NCBI GenBank assembly: GCA_016705365.1
Contig: JADIYI010000008.1
Span: 620,001 to 684,000 of the forward strand
DNA from: Gammaproteobacteria bacterium
GTDB lineage: Bacteria > Pseudomonadota > Gammaproteobacteria > Pseudomonadales > UBA5518
Direction: 5' to 3'
DNA length: 64,000 nucleotides
Shown: positions 15,814 through 24,495 of the stretch, in pieces
How the letters are laid out: the number at the start of each line of letters is the position of its first letter
How positions within the stretch are numbered: the stretch's first letter is position 1
Notes under the pieces: generated by a model
Seen by the model: only the letters and a program-made list of their open reading frames with translations
Told to the model about the DNA's origin: nothing
The model's database searches: none
Program-made: the position numbers and the translations under genes

Positions 15814-17972
15814 TGCAACCCGGGAACACGGCGGACGCTGACGGGTATGGCACTCTGGCGCGCCTGCCCGGTGATCGGATCGAAACAGGTCTCGTCGTTG
15901 ACCAGGCGGTTGGTGGAGCTGCCCTGCGCGCGCACATTGCCGGCGTCGCTGTCGATATCGCCGAAGGCATGTGCCATCGAAATGATTCCGGGGCGCAGAT
16001 CCTCGCCGGGACGTGCCACGCCGACGATCGCGCCGCTTTCCGAACGGATCTCGATCAGGGTGTCGGGGGCAATGCCGAGGCGTCGCAGATCGTCCGGGTG
16101 CATATAGGCGTAATTGGTCGTGCCCTTGTCGCGCAGGCGCGGGAAATTGTGCCCGGTCGAGTTGAAGAACTGGCGGATGCGGCGCGAGGTGAGCAGGTGC
16201 GTGTAGCCCGCCCCGGCGATCGCGGCGGGCCTGCCCTCCTCGTCCAGTGTCTCGGCCAGCAGCGCAGCCAGCTGCGCCGGCACCTCGTCGGGCAACAGGC
16301 GAAAGCGGTTGGTATTGCCCGGGCGGCGCGGCCCGACGGCGCTGCGCGCCTCGGGGTAGAAACGGCCGCCCTGCGTCGCGGTATCCTCGCGCACGGTGGC
16401 CAGCGGTATCCGCGAGCCGCGGCTCAGGATCGCGGTCAGCGCGTACTTGTCCGGTCTTCGATCGGTCGGCAAGGGCTGGCGGTTTACCACCAGCTCCACC
16501 CCGAGGCGCTGCGCGAGTTCCCAGTAGAATTCCCACTCCTCGATCATCTCGCCCTCGGGCTCCAGCACGCGCTCGGTGTAGTGCGCATAAGGCTGTTCGA
16601 AGTACAGCTCGCCGAGCAGTGTCGCATCGGCGCGCTCCAGCGCCAGCAGCGGCGGCAGGATATAGTGCGCGCGCTTCGCGGTAGCCGACATCCACGGGTC
16701 GATCGCGACCAGCAGTTCGAGGTCATCCATGGCGGCGCCCATTTTCACCTGGTTGGGAAAGGCCACCATCGGATTGCCGCCCACGCAGAACAGGGCGCGG
16801 ATGCGCCCCTCCCCGGGGGTGAGGATCTCGTCGGCCATCACGTTGCAGGGCATCTCGCCACCGATCTGGGTGAGACCGCGAAAGCGCGACTTCGCCATGC
16901 CTTCGCCCCACGGGCGGGGCGGGAACACGACTTCCGCACGCAGCGGCTGCGGCGCGCTCAGCGGCGCAGCCGTCGGTGGCACTTCGCCCTCGCGGTAATA
17001 GCGACCGCAGACGGTGTTCAGGGTCAGCACCAGGTGCTCGGTGAGCGAGCCGCGCGGGGCCATTTCGGGGCCGGTTCCAGTGGTTGCGGCGCCCCGGCGC
17101 GCGTCGGCAAAAAGCCGTGCTCCCTGGTAGATCTGTGTCAGCGGCACATCGCAGCGTCGCGCCACGTATTGCGGGGTGAAGCCGTCGATGGCGCTGCGCA
17201 ACGCCTCCAGGCTATCGACGTACGCCTCGCAGAACGCCCGGTCGTGACGTTGCTCGTCGAGAATGATCCGCAGTATTCCTGCGAGAAGGGTCGCGTCCTC
17301 GCCCGGGCGCGGTTGCAGGTGCAGCGTGGCGCGGCGTGCGACCTCGGTGCGCCGTGGGTCGATCACGATCAGCTTCAGGCCGTTGTTCAATGCATCCTGC
17401 AGCCGCCGGTAAGGGTTGTAGACCGGCAACCCGCCCTTGGCGGCGTACTGCGACAGCAACGGATTGTTGCCGATCCACATTGCGACGTCGGAGTCGCTGA
17501 AGGTGTGCAGGCCGCCGCCCCAGATGCCGAATCGAAACGGCATGAAGGCCTTGGCCGGCTGATCGAGCGTCATCGGGGAATACAGGCTGGTGGACCCGAT
17601 CGCACGATGGAAAGCCTTCGATACCGATAGCGTGGGGTAGTTTGAATAAGCCCAGCTGCCGTTATAGGTGGCGATCGCGCGGGGGCCGTCGCGCGCGATC
17701 AGCTCGCGGGTCCTGGCCGCAATCTCGTCGAGTGCCCGGGTGAGCGGAATGGAGACGAAGCCCGCACCGTCGCGCTTCAGCGCCGTGCGAATGCGCTCCG
17801 GGTGCGTGTGCATCGTGATCAGTTCGCGGCCGCGCAGGCAGGTATAGCCGCCGCTCAGCGGATTGCCGGCATCGCCGCGCAGCGCCACCGGGCGCCCATC
17901 CTCGACATCGACATCGATCGCGCAGCAGCCGAGGCAGAAGCGGCAGTAGGTCTTTCGAGTTTCGACGCTCAT
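15810..17972 (-). CDS. molybdopterin oxidoreductase, Fe-S containing
   Basis: 720-residue enzyme of the bis-MGD molybdoenzyme (DMSO reductase) superfamily. An N-terminal [4Fe-4S] motif is formed by Cys10, Cys13, Cys17 and Cys45 (YCRFCLGCCAID ... GGYTCLRGREL). A long catalytic body follows and a C-terminal molybdopterin-dinucleotide-binding domain with DDLRRLGIAPDTLIEIRSES. There is no Tat signal, so it is probably cytoplasmic. The ATG at 17972 has GGAG at 8 bases; the longer frame adds 20 residues. No electron-transfer subunits are adjacent, as for the large soluble group annotated as anaerobic dehydrogenases; substrate unknown. Confidence 0.9.
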   Translation of the reverse strand: MSVETRKTYCRFCLGCCAIDVDVEDGRPVALRGDAGNPLSGGYTCLRGRELITMHTHPERIRTALKRDGAGFVSIPLTRALDEIAARTRELIARDGPRAIATYNGSWAYSNYPTLSVSKAFHRAIGSTSLYSPMTLDQPAKAFMPFRFGIWGGGLHTFSDSDVAMWIGNNPLLSQYAAKGGLPVYNPYRRLQDALNNGLKLIVIDPRRTEVARRATLHLQPRPGEDATLLAGILRIILDEQRHDRAFCEAYVDSLEALRSAIDGFTPQYVARRCDVPLTQIYQGARLFADARRGAATTGTGPEMAPRGSLTEHLVLTLNTVCGRYYREGEVPPTAAPLSAPQPLRAEVVFPPRPWGEGMAKSRFRGLTQIGGEMPCNVMADEILTPGEGRIRALFCVGGNPMVAFPNQVKMGAAMDDLELLVAIDPWMSATAKRAHYILPPLLALERADATLLGELYFEQPYAHYTERVLEPEGEMIEEWEFYWELAQRLGVELVVNRQPLPTDRRPDKYALTAILSRGSRIPLATVREDTATQGGRFYPEARSAVGPRRPGNTNRFRLLPDEVPAQLAALLAETLDEEGRPAAIAGAGYTHLLTSRRIRQFFNSTGHNFPRLRDKGTTNYAYMHPDDLRRLGIAPDTLIEIRSESGAIVGVARPGEDLRPGIISMAHAFGDIDSDAGNVRAQGSSTNRLVNDETCFDPITGQARQSAIPVSVRRVPGLQ

Positions 17973-18172
17973 GGCGTAGCTCCGTACCCAGCGCGCTGCT
18001 GATTGGTGTGCCTCGCGCGATGAAACCATCACCGCGAGATTAGCGCAAAGCGGGCACTCGCCGCCATGCGTGGAGCTGCATCATCCGAATTGTGATCAAA
18101 CTCCTGATTGCCACGCGCCCCGGACCCCGATACCGTGAGCCACGAATCGAACAACAACGCGGGGCGAATGCA

Positions 18173-19048
18173 ATGAAAGAATTCAAGGACCGGGTGGCGG
18201 TGGTTACGGGCGGCGCGAGCGGAATCGGCAAGGCGCTGGCCAGGGCCTTCCTCGGCGCGGGCATGAAAGTGGTGATTGCCGATGTCGAGGCGCGCGCGCT
18301 CGAGGCCGCGACGCGGGAACTCGGTGGCACCGTGTGCGGCGTGGTCACCGATGTTTCCAGCCCGGAGTCGGTGAAAGCGCTGGCCGATCAGGTGTTCGCG
18401 ATCCACGGTGCCTGCCATATCCTGTGCAATAACGCCGGCGTTTCCGCTCCCAACCTGGACCTGTGGGAGACCGAGCCCTCGGACTTTCAATGGGTGCACG
18501 GCGTCAACGTGAACGGGGTCGCGCACGGCGTGCAGGCCTTCGTGCCGCGCATGATCGCCTCCGGCGAGGAGGGTTTCGTGATGAACACCTCCTCCGGTGA
18601 CGGTGGCATCTCGCCGCTCGCGCAGCAGGTGGTGTATGCCTCGAGCAAGGCGGCGGTCTCGATCATGACCGAGTGTCTCGCGGCGCAGCTCATCGGTCGC
18701 GGCACCAGGCTGCGCGCGGCGATCTTCTATCCGTCGGGCGGGATGCTTCCCACCGGTATCTGGACCACGAAACGTAACCGCCCCGCCGCGCTTGCACGCA
18801 AGCAGCAGGTCGATCCGGCGCGCGAGACCACCTTCGATGCGTTCATGGAGGGTGCGCGCAAGGCCGGCTTCGATCTGCCGGTGCAGGATCTCGATGAACT
18901 CGCGCAATTCGCGCTCGAGGGCATCCGCAACGGGGATTTCGTGATCATGATCGGGCGCGAAACCATGGAGCAGACATTGCGCGAGCGTGCCGCAAAACTT
19001 GCGCGCGGCGAATGCCCGATCGAGCTCCAGCACATGGGGCTCGGTTGA
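18173..19048 (+). CDS. SDR family oxidoreductase
   Basis: 291-residue short-chain dehydrogenase: TGGASGIG at 12-19, NNAG at 86-89, Ser140/141, Tyr155 and Lys159 (NTSSGDGG ... QVVYASSKAA). It has an extended C-terminal part (FDLPVQDLDELAQFALEGI) with an REME-like tail seen in several uncharacterised proteobacterial SDRs. The ATG at 18173 begins the Rossmann fold directly; the upstream frame is not protein-like. It is followed after 28 bases by an amidohydrolase, so the two are probably one operon. Substrate unknown. Confidence 0.88.
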   Translation: MKEFKDRVAVVTGGASGIGKALARAFLGAGMKVVIADVEARALEAATRELGGTVCGVVTDVSSPESVKALADQVFAIHGACHILCNNAGVSAPNLDLWETEPSDFQWVHGVNVNGVAHGVQAFVPRMIASGEEGFVMNTSSGDGGISPLAQQVVYASSKAAVSIMTECLAAQLIGRGTRLRAAIFYPSGGMLPTGIWTTKRNRPAALARKQQVDPARETTFDAFMEGARKAGFDLPVQDLDELAQFALEGIRNGDFVIMIGRETMEQTLRERAAKLARGECPIELQHMGLG

Positions 19049-19076
19049 GCGCCCATCCGTGAACGAGGAAGCCGTC

Positions 19077-20321
19077 ATGTCGAGAGTCACGATCATCAGT
19101 TCCGATTGCCACGCCGGCGCGCTGCCGGTGACCTACAACGAGTACATGCCCCGGCGCTACCACGAGGCCGCCAACGCCTGGTGGATCGGGTATGCACGGG
19201 AGATGTACGCACGTGCCGGGACTTTTTTCGACCAGGAGGCGGTCGAGACCTACGCCGAACAGGTCGGTGAGGGCGGCGGGCGCATGCGCGCATTCTCGGA
19301 CCCCGGCACCCGGCTGAGTGATGAAGATGTGCTCGGCATGCTGAGCGATGCGAGCAGCCCGTTTGCGCCGCGCCGCGGCGAATTCGATGCCACCGTGCGT
19401 ATCCGTGAACTCGATGCGGACGGCATCGCGGGCGAGGTGATTTTCCCTCAGATGGCGCCCTTTGGCGCGGGCCTGATGCAATACCGCTTTGCAGTCACGC
19501 CCGAGCAGAGTTTCGTCGGTTGCCAGGCTTACAATCGCTGGCTGGCCGATCTGTGCCGGGCGAATCCGCAGCGCCATGCGGGCGTGGCGCTGATCGATGT
19601 CGAAGACATCGACGCCTCGGTCAGGGAAATCCGCGCCGCCAGGGAGATGGGGCTGTGGGGCGGCGTGTTGCTGCCGACCAGCACCGGTGCCCATCCGTTC
19701 TATCACCATCCGCGTTACGAGCCGATATGGGCCGTGTGCGAGGAGCTGGACATGCCGCTGCAGTCGCACTCCGGATGGTCGCCCGATTACGGTGACGTCC
19801 CCAGTGCGACCGCCATGTTCATCAGCGAGGTCGACATGTTTGCCCAGCGCCCGTTCACCGCGCTGCTGTGGTCGGGTGTGTTCGAGCGCTATCCGCGCAT
19901 CAGGTACATGCTCACCGAGACCGGTGTGGGCTGGGTGGTCGAGAAGCTGCGGGTGCTCGAGTTCAAGGCCGCGAACCCGATGTTCAGGCATTTCAGGAAG
20001 GGGCTGTCACTCTCGCCAAGCGAGTACTTCGCGCGCAACTGCTTTGTCGGGGCCTCGTTCATGCCCGAGCACGAAGGGCGTTTCCGCCACCAGATCGGCG
20101 TGGACCGCCTGATGTGGGGCTCGGACTACCCGCACCTCGAGGGCACTTGGCCAAACACCATGAAGGCGCTCAATGCCACCTTCGGTGAATACCCGGAAGA
20201 CGAGATCCGCGCGATTCTCGGCCTGAATGCCGCGCGGGCCTATGGCTTCGACCTGGCCGCCCTGCAGCCGATCGCGGACCGGATCGGGCCGTCGATAGCG
20301 GCCATTCGCAGTGGGCGTTGA
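19077..20321 (+). CDS. amidohydrolase-2 family metal-dependent hydrolase
   Basis: 414-residue TIM-barrel protein of the amidohydrolase_2 group. Visible are the N-terminal metal motif region ISSDCHAG (D-x-H, with Gly where a second His is often found), QSHSGWSPDYGD in the middle, and GSDYPHLEGTWPN near residue 350, where the Asp ligand sits. Members include decarboxylases such as gamma-resorcylate/ACMS decarboxylase and uncharacterised hydrolases. The ATG at 19077 follows ACGAGGAAG. It pairs with the upstream SDR. A strong inverted repeat follows its stop. Confidence 0.87.
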   Translation: MSRVTIISSDCHAGALPVTYNEYMPRRYHEAANAWWIGYAREMYARAGTFFDQEAVETYAEQVGEGGGRMRAFSDPGTRLSDEDVLGMLSDASSPFAPRRGEFDATVRIRELDADGIAGEVIFPQMAPFGAGLMQYRFAVTPEQSFVGCQAYNRWLADLCRANPQRHAGVALIDVEDIDASVREIRAAREMGLWGGVLLPTSTGAHPFYHHPRYEPIWAVCEELDMPLQSHSGWSPDYGDVPSATAMFISEVDMFAQRPFTALLWSGVFERYPRIRYMLTETGVGWVVEKLRVLEFKAANPMFRHFRKGLSLSPSEYFARNCFVGASFMPEHEGRFRHQIGVDRLMWGSDYPHLEGTWPNTMKALNATFGEYPEDEIRAILGLNAARAYGFDLAALQPIADRIGPSIAAIRSGR

Positions 20322-20344
20322 ATCAAATCCATCAGAATGCCCAA

Positions 20345-20380
20345 ACGCAAAGGGATCCTTTCCAGGATCCCTTTGTGTTT
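20345..20380. terminator. bidirectional terminator-like hairpin
   Basis: Fifteen bases (20345-20359) are complementary to 20366-20380 apart from one G-T pair, around a 6-base loop; the core is AAAGGGATCC/GGATCCCTTT. It lies between the amidohydrolase stop and the 3' end of the tRNA on the opposite strand, so it can end both transcripts. Only short T-runs (TTT) follow on either strand. Confidence 0.72.
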
Positions 20381-20478
<98 letters not shown>

Positions 20479-20538
20479 ACGTTCACCGGCGGGCCGGGCC
20501 TGGGGCCTGCGGGGTTGCGGCCGGGCGGCAGCGGCTTT

Positions 20539-20566
20539 GGGCGCAAAACTTCATCTCATTCTCAAC
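20539..20566 (-). repeat. tRNA-Arg leader repeat, copy B (truncated)
   Basis: 28 bases identical to the leader and first 7 bases of copy A (GTTGAGAATGAGATGAAG... then GCGCCC), but the tRNA sequence stops after the acceptor start and runs into unrelated GC-rich sequence (AAAGCCGCTGCC). No cloverleaf can form. Confidence 0.88.
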
Positions 20567-20610
20567 CTTTCGCGCCGGCGGGCCGCTTGCGGTCGGGCGT
20601 TCGTACCACC

Positions 20611-20645
20611 CAGCTGAGCTACGGGCGCAAAACTTCATCTCATTT
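20611..20645 (-). repeat. tRNA-Arg 5' end repeat, copy C
   Basis: 35 bases matching copy A from within the D arm (CTGGGT variant follows instead of CTGGATA) through the leader, where it diverges after AATGAGATGAAG. Downstream on the minus strand it goes into GGTACGAACGCC instead of the anticodon arm, so only the 5' part of a tRNA is present. Confidence 0.88.
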
Positions 20646-20650
20646 CATCA

Positions 20651-20710
20651 CCGGCAGGCCTGACGGCCTGCGGCGCTGTCGCCTGCGGCGCCGGGTCCGG
20701 CCACTCGTTG
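20651..20710. repeat. GC-rich repeat unit, copy 1
   Basis: Sixty bases beginning with a short palindrome GCAGGCC-TGAC-GGCCTGC (7-bp stem, 4-base loop) and ending in GGGTCCGGCCACTCG. Copies 2 and 3 lie at 20711-20802 and 20892-20983; copy 1 lacks a 10-base GCGCAGCGCT segment and the 3' extension. Confidence 0.85.
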
Positions 20711-20802
20711 AACCGGCAGGCCTGACGGCCTGCGCAGCGCTCCCCGTCGCCTGCGGCGCCGGGTCCGGCCACTCGCTTGCAGGCTCGTGGCGTTCGTACG
20801 GG
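20711..20802. repeat. GC-rich repeat unit, copy 2
   Basis: Ninety-two bases carrying the GCAGGCC/GGCCTGC palindrome, the common GGGTCCGGCCACTCG block and a 3' extension (TTGCAGGCTCGTGGCGTTCG then TACGGG) shared with copy 3. It is directly followed by a stable hairpin. Confidence 0.85.
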
Positions 20803-20831
20803 CCGAAGCGATGCTTCGGCTTTTCCCGTAC
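20796..20831 (+). terminator. nested hairpin with T-run, terminator-like
   Basis: An inner perfect stem GCCGAAGC (20802-20809) / GCTTCGGC (20813-20820) with loop GAT is followed by TTTT, the form of an intrinsic terminator on the plus strand. An outer stem GTACGGG (20796-20802) / CCCGTAC (20825-20831) can close around it. No gene on the plus strand clearly ends here, so its role may be structural. Confidence 0.5.
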
Positions 20832-20836
20832 TCACC

Positions 20837-20876
20837 CAGCTGAGCTACGGGCGCAAAACTTCATCTCATTCTCAAC
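20837..20876 (-). repeat. tRNA-Arg 5' end repeat, copy D
   Basis: Forty bases matching copy A nearly end to end: leader, acceptor strand GCGCCCG, TA and the D-arm start GCTCAGCTG, then GGTGAGTACGGG instead of the rest of the tRNA. The most complete of the partial copies. No anticodon or T arm follows. Confidence 0.9.
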
Positions 20877-20891
20877 ACTTTCGCCTACTGC

Positions 20892-20983
20892 AACCGGCAG
20901 GCCTGACGGCCTGCGCAGCGCTCCCCGTCGCCGGTGGCGCCGGACCCGGCCACTCGTTGCAGGCTCGTGGCGTTCGTACGGGG
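20892..20983. repeat. GC-rich repeat unit, copy 3
   Basis: Ninety-two bases nearly identical to copy 2 (differences in GCCGGTGGCGCCGGACCC), again with the GCAGGCC/GGCCTGC palindrome and the same 3' extension. Between 20984 and 21156 I see only a TATAAT (21077-21082) and the cytochrome leader. Confidence 0.85.
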
Positions 20984-21156
20984 GCAACTGGCAACGGCGG
21001 GCATCATAACCGCGCCCCGGGGGAGCGTCCATCGTCAAAATTTGGCGGGCGGTTTCCCGCATGGGAAGCATATGGCTATAATCCGCCGCGTTTCACGCGC
21101 CATATTGCTTCGCGGCAATCGTGCGGTTCAATGTCCCAGCCGAGAGGTTTGCCCAA

Positions 21157-21582
21157 GTGTCGATCAAGCGCGAATTGTGGATTACGGCTGCCGGTGTGAT
21201 GGCGGTAATGGCGGCAATGGCTTCCATTGCAGCAACCGATCTCGAGCAGGAACTCATCGACCGGATCAAGCCGGTCGGCGAGGTGTGCATCCAGGGCAAG
21301 AGCGATTGCGCGGCTCCGGTCGCGGCCGTTGCCAGCGGCCCTCGCTCGGGCGAGCAGGTATACGGCGCCGCGTGTGTGGCCTGTCATGATTCCGGCCTGG
21401 CCGGTGCCCCGAAAATCGCGGTGGCGGCCGATTGGGCGCCACGTATCGCGCAGGGCGAGGAAACCCTGGTCAGCCACGCGCTCAGTGGCATTCGTGGCAT
21501 GCCGCCCAAAGGCACGTGCATGAACTGTTCCGACGAGGAAATCAAGCTCGCGGTTGAATACATGGTGTCCAGGAGCCAATAG
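21157..21582 (+). CDS. cytochrome c5
   Basis: 141-residue monohaem c-type cytochrome. The N-terminal hydrophobic segment (residues 6-26) is a signal or anchor; haem attaches at Cys73-Val-Ala-Cys76-His77, the distal ligand is Met115 in GMPPKG, and the cytochrome c5 disulfide pair Cys121/Cys124 (CMNC) is present. It carries electrons in the periplasm. I chose GTG at 21157, 9 bases after GAGAGG; an upstream in-frame GTG at 21121 is possible. A TATAAT lies about 75 bases upstream. Confidence 0.9.
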   Translation: MSIKRELWITAAGVMAVMAAMASIAATDLEQELIDRIKPVGEVCIQGKSDCAAPVAAVASGPRSGEQVYGAACVACHDSGLAGAPKIAVAADWAPRIAQGEETLVSHALSGIRGMPPKGTCMNCSDEEIKLAVEYMVSRSQ

Positions 21583-21623
21583 CCACGGATGCTGGTTCGA
21601 CCGGCGAACCCTGGTCAAAAAAC

Positions 21624-21674
21624 ACACGATCGATGTGGCGCAACAGCCGCGAGAGCCTGCATCGGTCGTGTTTT
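21624..21674 (+). terminator. probable intrinsic terminator after cytochrome c5
   Basis: ACACGATCGATG (21624-21635) pairs with CATCGGTCGTGT (21660-21671) with one G-T pair across a 24-base loop, followed by TTTTAA. Placed 42 bases after the cytochrome stop. The long loop lowers confidence. Confidence 0.45.
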
Positions 21675-21807
21675 AAGCCGGGAAATTTCACGCACGATTA
21701 GAAAAATGTGCCGTTGTCGCCTATAACCAGCTATCGGGTTTGCGACATCATCAATTTGGCTTTGCCTATCGGGGCGGGCCGCGCACGGCAGCAGAACGCG
21801 ACGGCAA

Positions 21808-23529
21808 ATGGATTCAGGTGCTATCGGCGACAAGGCAATCCGCGTTCTCCTGATAGATCAGGACCCCGCCGAGTACGCGCTGATCGGACAACTCCTGAGT
21901 GCGGTTGGACCGAATGCCTACGAACTCACGTGGTGCCGGCAATCCGGTCATGCCCTCGAGGCAATCGCCGCCGATCTGCATGACGTGATACTGCTCGACT
22001 ACCAGAGCGACCGCGTCAAGGGCAGCGGCCTGCTCGCCAAGGCCGTACAGCACAACTGTACCCGCCCGATCATCGTGATGACCGACGAGATGGATCGCAA
22101 CGTCGATCGCGAGGCGATTCGCAGCGGCGCGTCCGATTATCTGATCAAGGGGCGTATCGACTCGCTGGTGCTCGAGCGCGCGATCCGCTACGCAATCGAT
22201 CGCAAGGAGGCCGAGCTGAAACTTGCCCGCCTCGCGCACTATGATCCGCTCACCAACGTGCCAAATCGCATCCTGTTCCGGGATCGGTTGCAGCGCGCGG
22301 TCGAGCGTGCACGGCGTGGCAACCAGGCCGTGGCGCTGTTTTTCATGGATCTCGACGGATTCAAACAGGTCAACGACACCCTTGGCCACGACGCCGGTGA
22401 CGAATTGATCCGCTGCGTCGCGGAACGACTCAGCGCGTGCATGCGCAAGAGCGACAGCGTGGCGCGTATCGGGGGCGATGAATTCACGGTGATACTCGAA
22501 GACATCGAGACCACCGCGGATATCGTCAACGTGGCCCGCAAGGCCATCGATGTCGTCTCGCGTCCGGTCACGGTGGGCGGACAGCAGATCACGGTCGGCT
22601 GCAGCATCGGCATCGCGGTCTATCCCGAAGGCGGTCAGGATGTCGACTCGCTGCTCAAGCATGCCGACATGGCCATGTACCAGGCCAAGGGTTTGCGCGG
22701 CAGCGCCTATCGTTTCTACACCGAAAAGCTGAATGTCGAAGCGATGAACCAGATGTACCTCGAGGCGGATCTGCGCCGGGGTCTGCGCCGTGGCGAGTTC
22801 GAACTGTATTACCAGCCGCGCATATCGCTCGACGATGCGCGCGTCGCCGGTGTCGAAGCCCTGCTGCGCTGGAATCATCCGGTGCGCGGGCTGGTGATGC
22901 CGGCGGACTTCATACCGCTCGCCGAGGAAGTCGGACTGATCGTGCCGCTCGGATACTGGGTGATACACCAGGCCTGCCAGGACATGCGCGCCATGGATGC
23001 GCGTGGCATGGAGCCGATCCACGTGGCGGTGAACCTCTCGTTCCGGCAATTTCTCGACGTGAAGTTCGTCGAGACGGTCGGCAATATCATCGACAGCGCG
23101 GTGATCGATCCGCACCGTCTCGAATTCGAGCTGACCGAAACTGCCATCATGTCGCATTTCGAGGAGACGGAGCGCAGCATGCAGACCATCCGCGCGATGG
23201 GACCGACCTTCTCGCTCGATGATTTCGGCACCGGCTATTCCTCGTTTGCGCACATCCAGCGTCTGCCGATCGGCGCGCTGAAGATCGACCGCAGTTTCGT
23301 GCAGAACGTCACCAGCATGCAGGGCGATGCAACCATCGTGAAGGCGATGATCTCGCTCGCACATAACCTCGGCCTCGCGGTGATCGCCGAGGGTGCGGAA
23401 ACCGTCGAGCAGGTGGGTTTCCTGCGCGATCACGCCTGCGACCAGGTCCAGGGCTTTTTCTACTCCAGGCCGGTGAAATTCGCCGAGCTGCTGGAATTCG
23501 TGCGGCGCGATCTGTCTCTTACCGCCTGA
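21808..23529 (+). CDS. response regulator with GGDEF and EAL domains (c-di-GMP)
   Basis: 573 residues in three parts: a receiver domain (about 10-130, phospho-acceptor Asp64 in ILLDYQSD, though the N-terminal acidic pair is weak), a diguanylate cyclase domain with intact GGDEF at 222-226, and a phosphodiesterase domain with EAL at 350-352 and the conserved LDDFGTGYSSF loop. Both output motifs look catalytically competent, so it may make or degrade cyclic di-GMP depending on signal. No histidine kinase is adjacent. The receiver is headless of any DNA-binding domain. The start ATG has a weak CGACGG ribosome site. Confidence 0.93.
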   Translation: MDSGAIGDKAIRVLLIDQDPAEYALIGQLLSAVGPNAYELTWCRQSGHALEAIAADLHDVILLDYQSDRVKGSGLLAKAVQHNCTRPIIVMTDEMDRNVDREAIRSGASDYLIKGRIDSLVLERAIRYAIDRKEAELKLARLAHYDPLTNVPNRILFRDRLQRAVERARRGNQAVALFFMDLDGFKQVNDTLGHDAGDELIRCVAERLSACMRKSDSVARIGGDEFTVILEDIETTADIVNVARKAIDVVSRPVTVGGQQITVGCSIGIAVYPEGGQDVDSLLKHADMAMYQAKGLRGSAYRFYTEKLNVEAMNQMYLEADLRRGLRRGEFELYYQPRISLDDARVAGVEALLRWNHPVRGLVMPADFIPLAEEVGLIVPLGYWVIHQACQDMRAMDARGMEPIHVAVNLSFRQFLDVKFVETVGNIIDSAVIDPHRLEFELTETAIMSHFEETERSMQTIRAMGPTFSLDDFGTGYSSFAHIQRLPIGALKIDRSFVQNVTSMQGDATIVKAMISLAHNLGLAVIAEGAETVEQVGFLRDHACDQVQGFFYSRPVKFAELLEFVRRDLSLTA

Positions 23530-23691
23530 GCCAGCACGACAGCAAACTGATTTCCCGCTCCAGCCGCCACCGGACGCGTAGTCCGCGACCTCCTCGAGCG
23601 TACTCGCCCTTTTACCTTTGCTCCATGCTCTGGTTTGCGCTCGCAGCTCTGTGGCGTAACATGAAAACGAAACCGGACGGGAGCAAAGGAA

Positions 23692-24444
23692 ATGAAGCAC
23701 AGGGCGTTGATCGTTGCGACAGGTACCGTGGCATTGATGCTGGCGATATCCGGTCATGCTGACTGGAAGGACCAGCTGGATGCCGTGGTGGGCAACGTCG
23801 GCAACACGGGTGCCGGCAGCCAGCTTTCCGGACTCAGCAGCGTCGAGATGGATGGTGGCTTGAAGGAAGCGCTGGCCGTTGGCACCGAGCGCGCGATCAA
23901 GGAGCTCGGCAGGAAGGGCGGCTATCTCGACGATGCAAGTGTGCGCATACCGCTGCCGGGGTCGCTCGAGAAGGCAGAAAAGCTGCTGCGCATGATGGGC
24001 CAGGGTGATGCAGTCGACGAGTTTCTGGTGACGGTGAATCGCGCCGCGGAGAAGGCCGTGCCGCTGGCATCGGATATCGTCGGTGATGCGGTGCGTGACA
24101 TGAGTATCGTGGATGCGAAGAAGATCCTGACGGGTCCGGATGACGCGGCCACGCAGTACTTTCGCGCCAAGACCGGCGCTGACCTGACGCAGGCGATGAT
24201 GCCGATCGTGAAGCGCGCCACCGATGCTGCCGGCGTGACGAGCGCCTACAAGCGCCTGCTCAAAAAGGCTGGACCCGCCAGTGGACTGGTTGGCGATTCG
24301 CTGGATATTGACAGCTACGTGACCGAGAAAGCCCTCGACGGGTTGTTTCTGAAGGTGGCCGAAGAGGAAAAGGCGATTCGCACGAACCCGCTTGAACGCA
24401 GCAGCGATCTGTTGCAGAAGGTGTTCGGATCGGTGGCGCGCTGA
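23692..24444 (+). CDS. DUF4197 exported protein
   Basis: 250 residues with a signal peptide (residues 1-23, ending GHADW) and a long helical body. Segments such as LKEALAVGTERAIKELGR, VRIPLPGSLEKAEKLLR and QYFRAKTGADLTQAMMPIV match the DUF4197 family, periplasmic proteins of unknown function. The ATG follows GGAGCAAAGGAA. Upstream 23530-23691 shows no clear promoter. Stands alone between a c-di-GMP gene and comM. Confidence 0.88.
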   Translation: MKHRALIVATGTVALMLAISGHADWKDQLDAVVGNVGNTGAGSQLSGLSSVEMDGGLKEALAVGTERAIKELGRKGGYLDDASVRIPLPGSLEKAEKLLRMMGQGDAVDEFLVTVNRAAEKAVPLASDIVGDAVRDMSIVDAKKILTGPDDAATQYFRAKTGADLTQAMMPIVKRATDAAGVTSAYKRLLKKAGPASGLVGDSLDIDSYVTEKALDGLFLKVAEEEKAIRTNPLERSSDLLQKVFGSVAR

Positions 24445-24495
24445 CGCGTCGATTGCGGAGGTCGTGACGATCTGCATTCCGGCCACCGCCGCTTT

